NCBI GenBank assembly: GCA_021647805.1
Contig: JAKITZ010000137.1
Coordinates: 1-6,582, forward strand
DNA: 6,582 bases
Reading direction: 5' to 3'
Source: Robiginitomaculum sp.
GTDB lineage: Bacteria; Pseudomonadota; Alphaproteobacteria; Caulobacterales; Maricaulaceae
Part shown: positions 6,244-6,582 of the stretch, one piece after another
Layout of the letters: every line of letters begins with the position of its first letter
How positions within the stretch are numbered: the stretch's first letter is position 1
Made by a program: the position numbers and the translations under genes
Notes under the pieces: model-generated
Database searches by the model: none
The model's input: the letters and a program-made list of their open reading frames with translations, nothing else
What the model was told of the DNA's origin: nothing

Positions 6244-6582
6244 GTGACAGAGCGGTACGGCATCATATTGGTCAATCTTGGTTCGCCTTCGGCACCGACA
6301 CCCAAAGCTTTGCGTAAATATTTGGCGCAATTTTTAGCCGACAGGCGGGTGATAGAATTGCATCCATTGTTATGGCGACCAATTCTGCACGGCATTATCC
6401 TGAGAACCCGCCCGGCACGTTCGGCAAAAGCTTACGGGAAAATTTGGGAGCGGACGGCGGACGGAGCATTTGTCGCCGAAGCTCCATTGGTGCAAATCAC
6501 CCGAGCTCAAGCGGACAAGCTACAAGCCGTTCTCCCGAATGATGTATATGTAGAACCTGCCATGCGGTACGGCCAACCATCC
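6244..6582 (+). CDS. hemH: Ferrochelatase, N-terminal part (3' end outside window)
   Basis: Ferrochelatase inserts Fe2+ into protoporphyrin IX to make protoheme, the last step of heme synthesis, at the cytoplasmic face of the inner membrane. The 113 residues seen are about the first third of a usual 320-350 residue enzyme. Recognisable family blocks are GIILVNLGSPSAPTPKALRKYL near the start (residues 6-27), PLLWRPILHGIIL (41-53), RPARSAKAYGKIW (56-68), the APLV block around 80-83, and EPAMRYGQPS at the edge (104-113). The catalytic His and Glu lie beyond the window. GTG 6244 is the only reasonable start: an in-frame TGA lies at 6217-6219 with no ATG between, and the next residues match the family N terminus. 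The ribosome-binding site is weak. The gene is divergent from the peptidase gene, with 123 bases between their start codons. The reading frame is intact to the last base. Confidence 0.95.
   Translation, partial: MTERYGIILVNLGSPSAPTPKALRKYLAQFLADRRVIELHPLLWRPILHGIILRTRPARSAKAYGKIWERTADGAFVAEAPLVQITRAQADKLQAVLPNDVYVEPAMRYGQPS

Noticed and set aside
6198..6395. 65-codon minus-strand frame across the hemH start
   Set aside because: hemH is supported by clear family motifs on the other strand; this frame has no recognisable motifs.
1..6582. CRISPR array, tRNA, insertion sequence, phage or defence genes
   Set aside because: No regularly spaced direct repeats, no cloverleaf-like segment and no transposase, integrase or defence-like reading frame was seen on either strand.

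Overview
The window reads as an ordinary chromosomal stretch of an alphaproteobacterium, most likely from the Caulobacterales/Hyphomonadaceae-Maricaulis side. This rests on a full-length CckA-type hybrid histidine kinase, the top sensor of the alphaproteobacterial CtrA cell-cycle phosphorelay. A lipoprotein form of an ACE-like M2 metallopeptidase and an alphaproteobacterial-looking ferrochelatase are compatible with this. Base composition is moderate and AT-leaning, and no stretch looks foreign. The taxonomic placement is inference.

Layout from left to right. Positions 1-239 hold no complete gene. The first 88 bases may be the tail of a membrane protein; the rest is a leader with two ATTAACAA repeats spaced about three helical turns apart. 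Positions 240-1547 (+) encode a 435-residue coiled-coil protein of unknown function, with a short basic head, a long rod and a Ser/Gly-containing tail. A gap with a plausible sigma70 promoter follows, then cckA at 1657-4203 (+). A 45-base convergent gap with an imperfect hairpin separates cckA from an M2 dipeptidyl carboxypeptidase lipoprotein at 4249-6120 (-). A 123-base divergent gap then leads to hemH (ferrochelatase) at 6244 (+), which runs off the right edge.

Functionally, CckA should act at the inner membrane, passing phosphate from its own His478 through its own Asp779 to ChpT and then to CtrA/CpdR (not in this window). The coiled-coil gene just upstream is co-oriented but probably has its own promoter. 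Its leader carries sequences resembling CtrA half-sites, so it is a candidate cell-cycle-controlled structural protein. The peptidase (periplasm or outer membrane) and hemH (last step of heme synthesis) are metabolic neighbours with no evident link to the cell-cycle genes.

I see no tRNA, rRNA, CRISPR array, insertion sequence, integration site or toxin/defence system. The least understood item is the coiled-coil protein, and I find no clear sign of a new multi-gene system.
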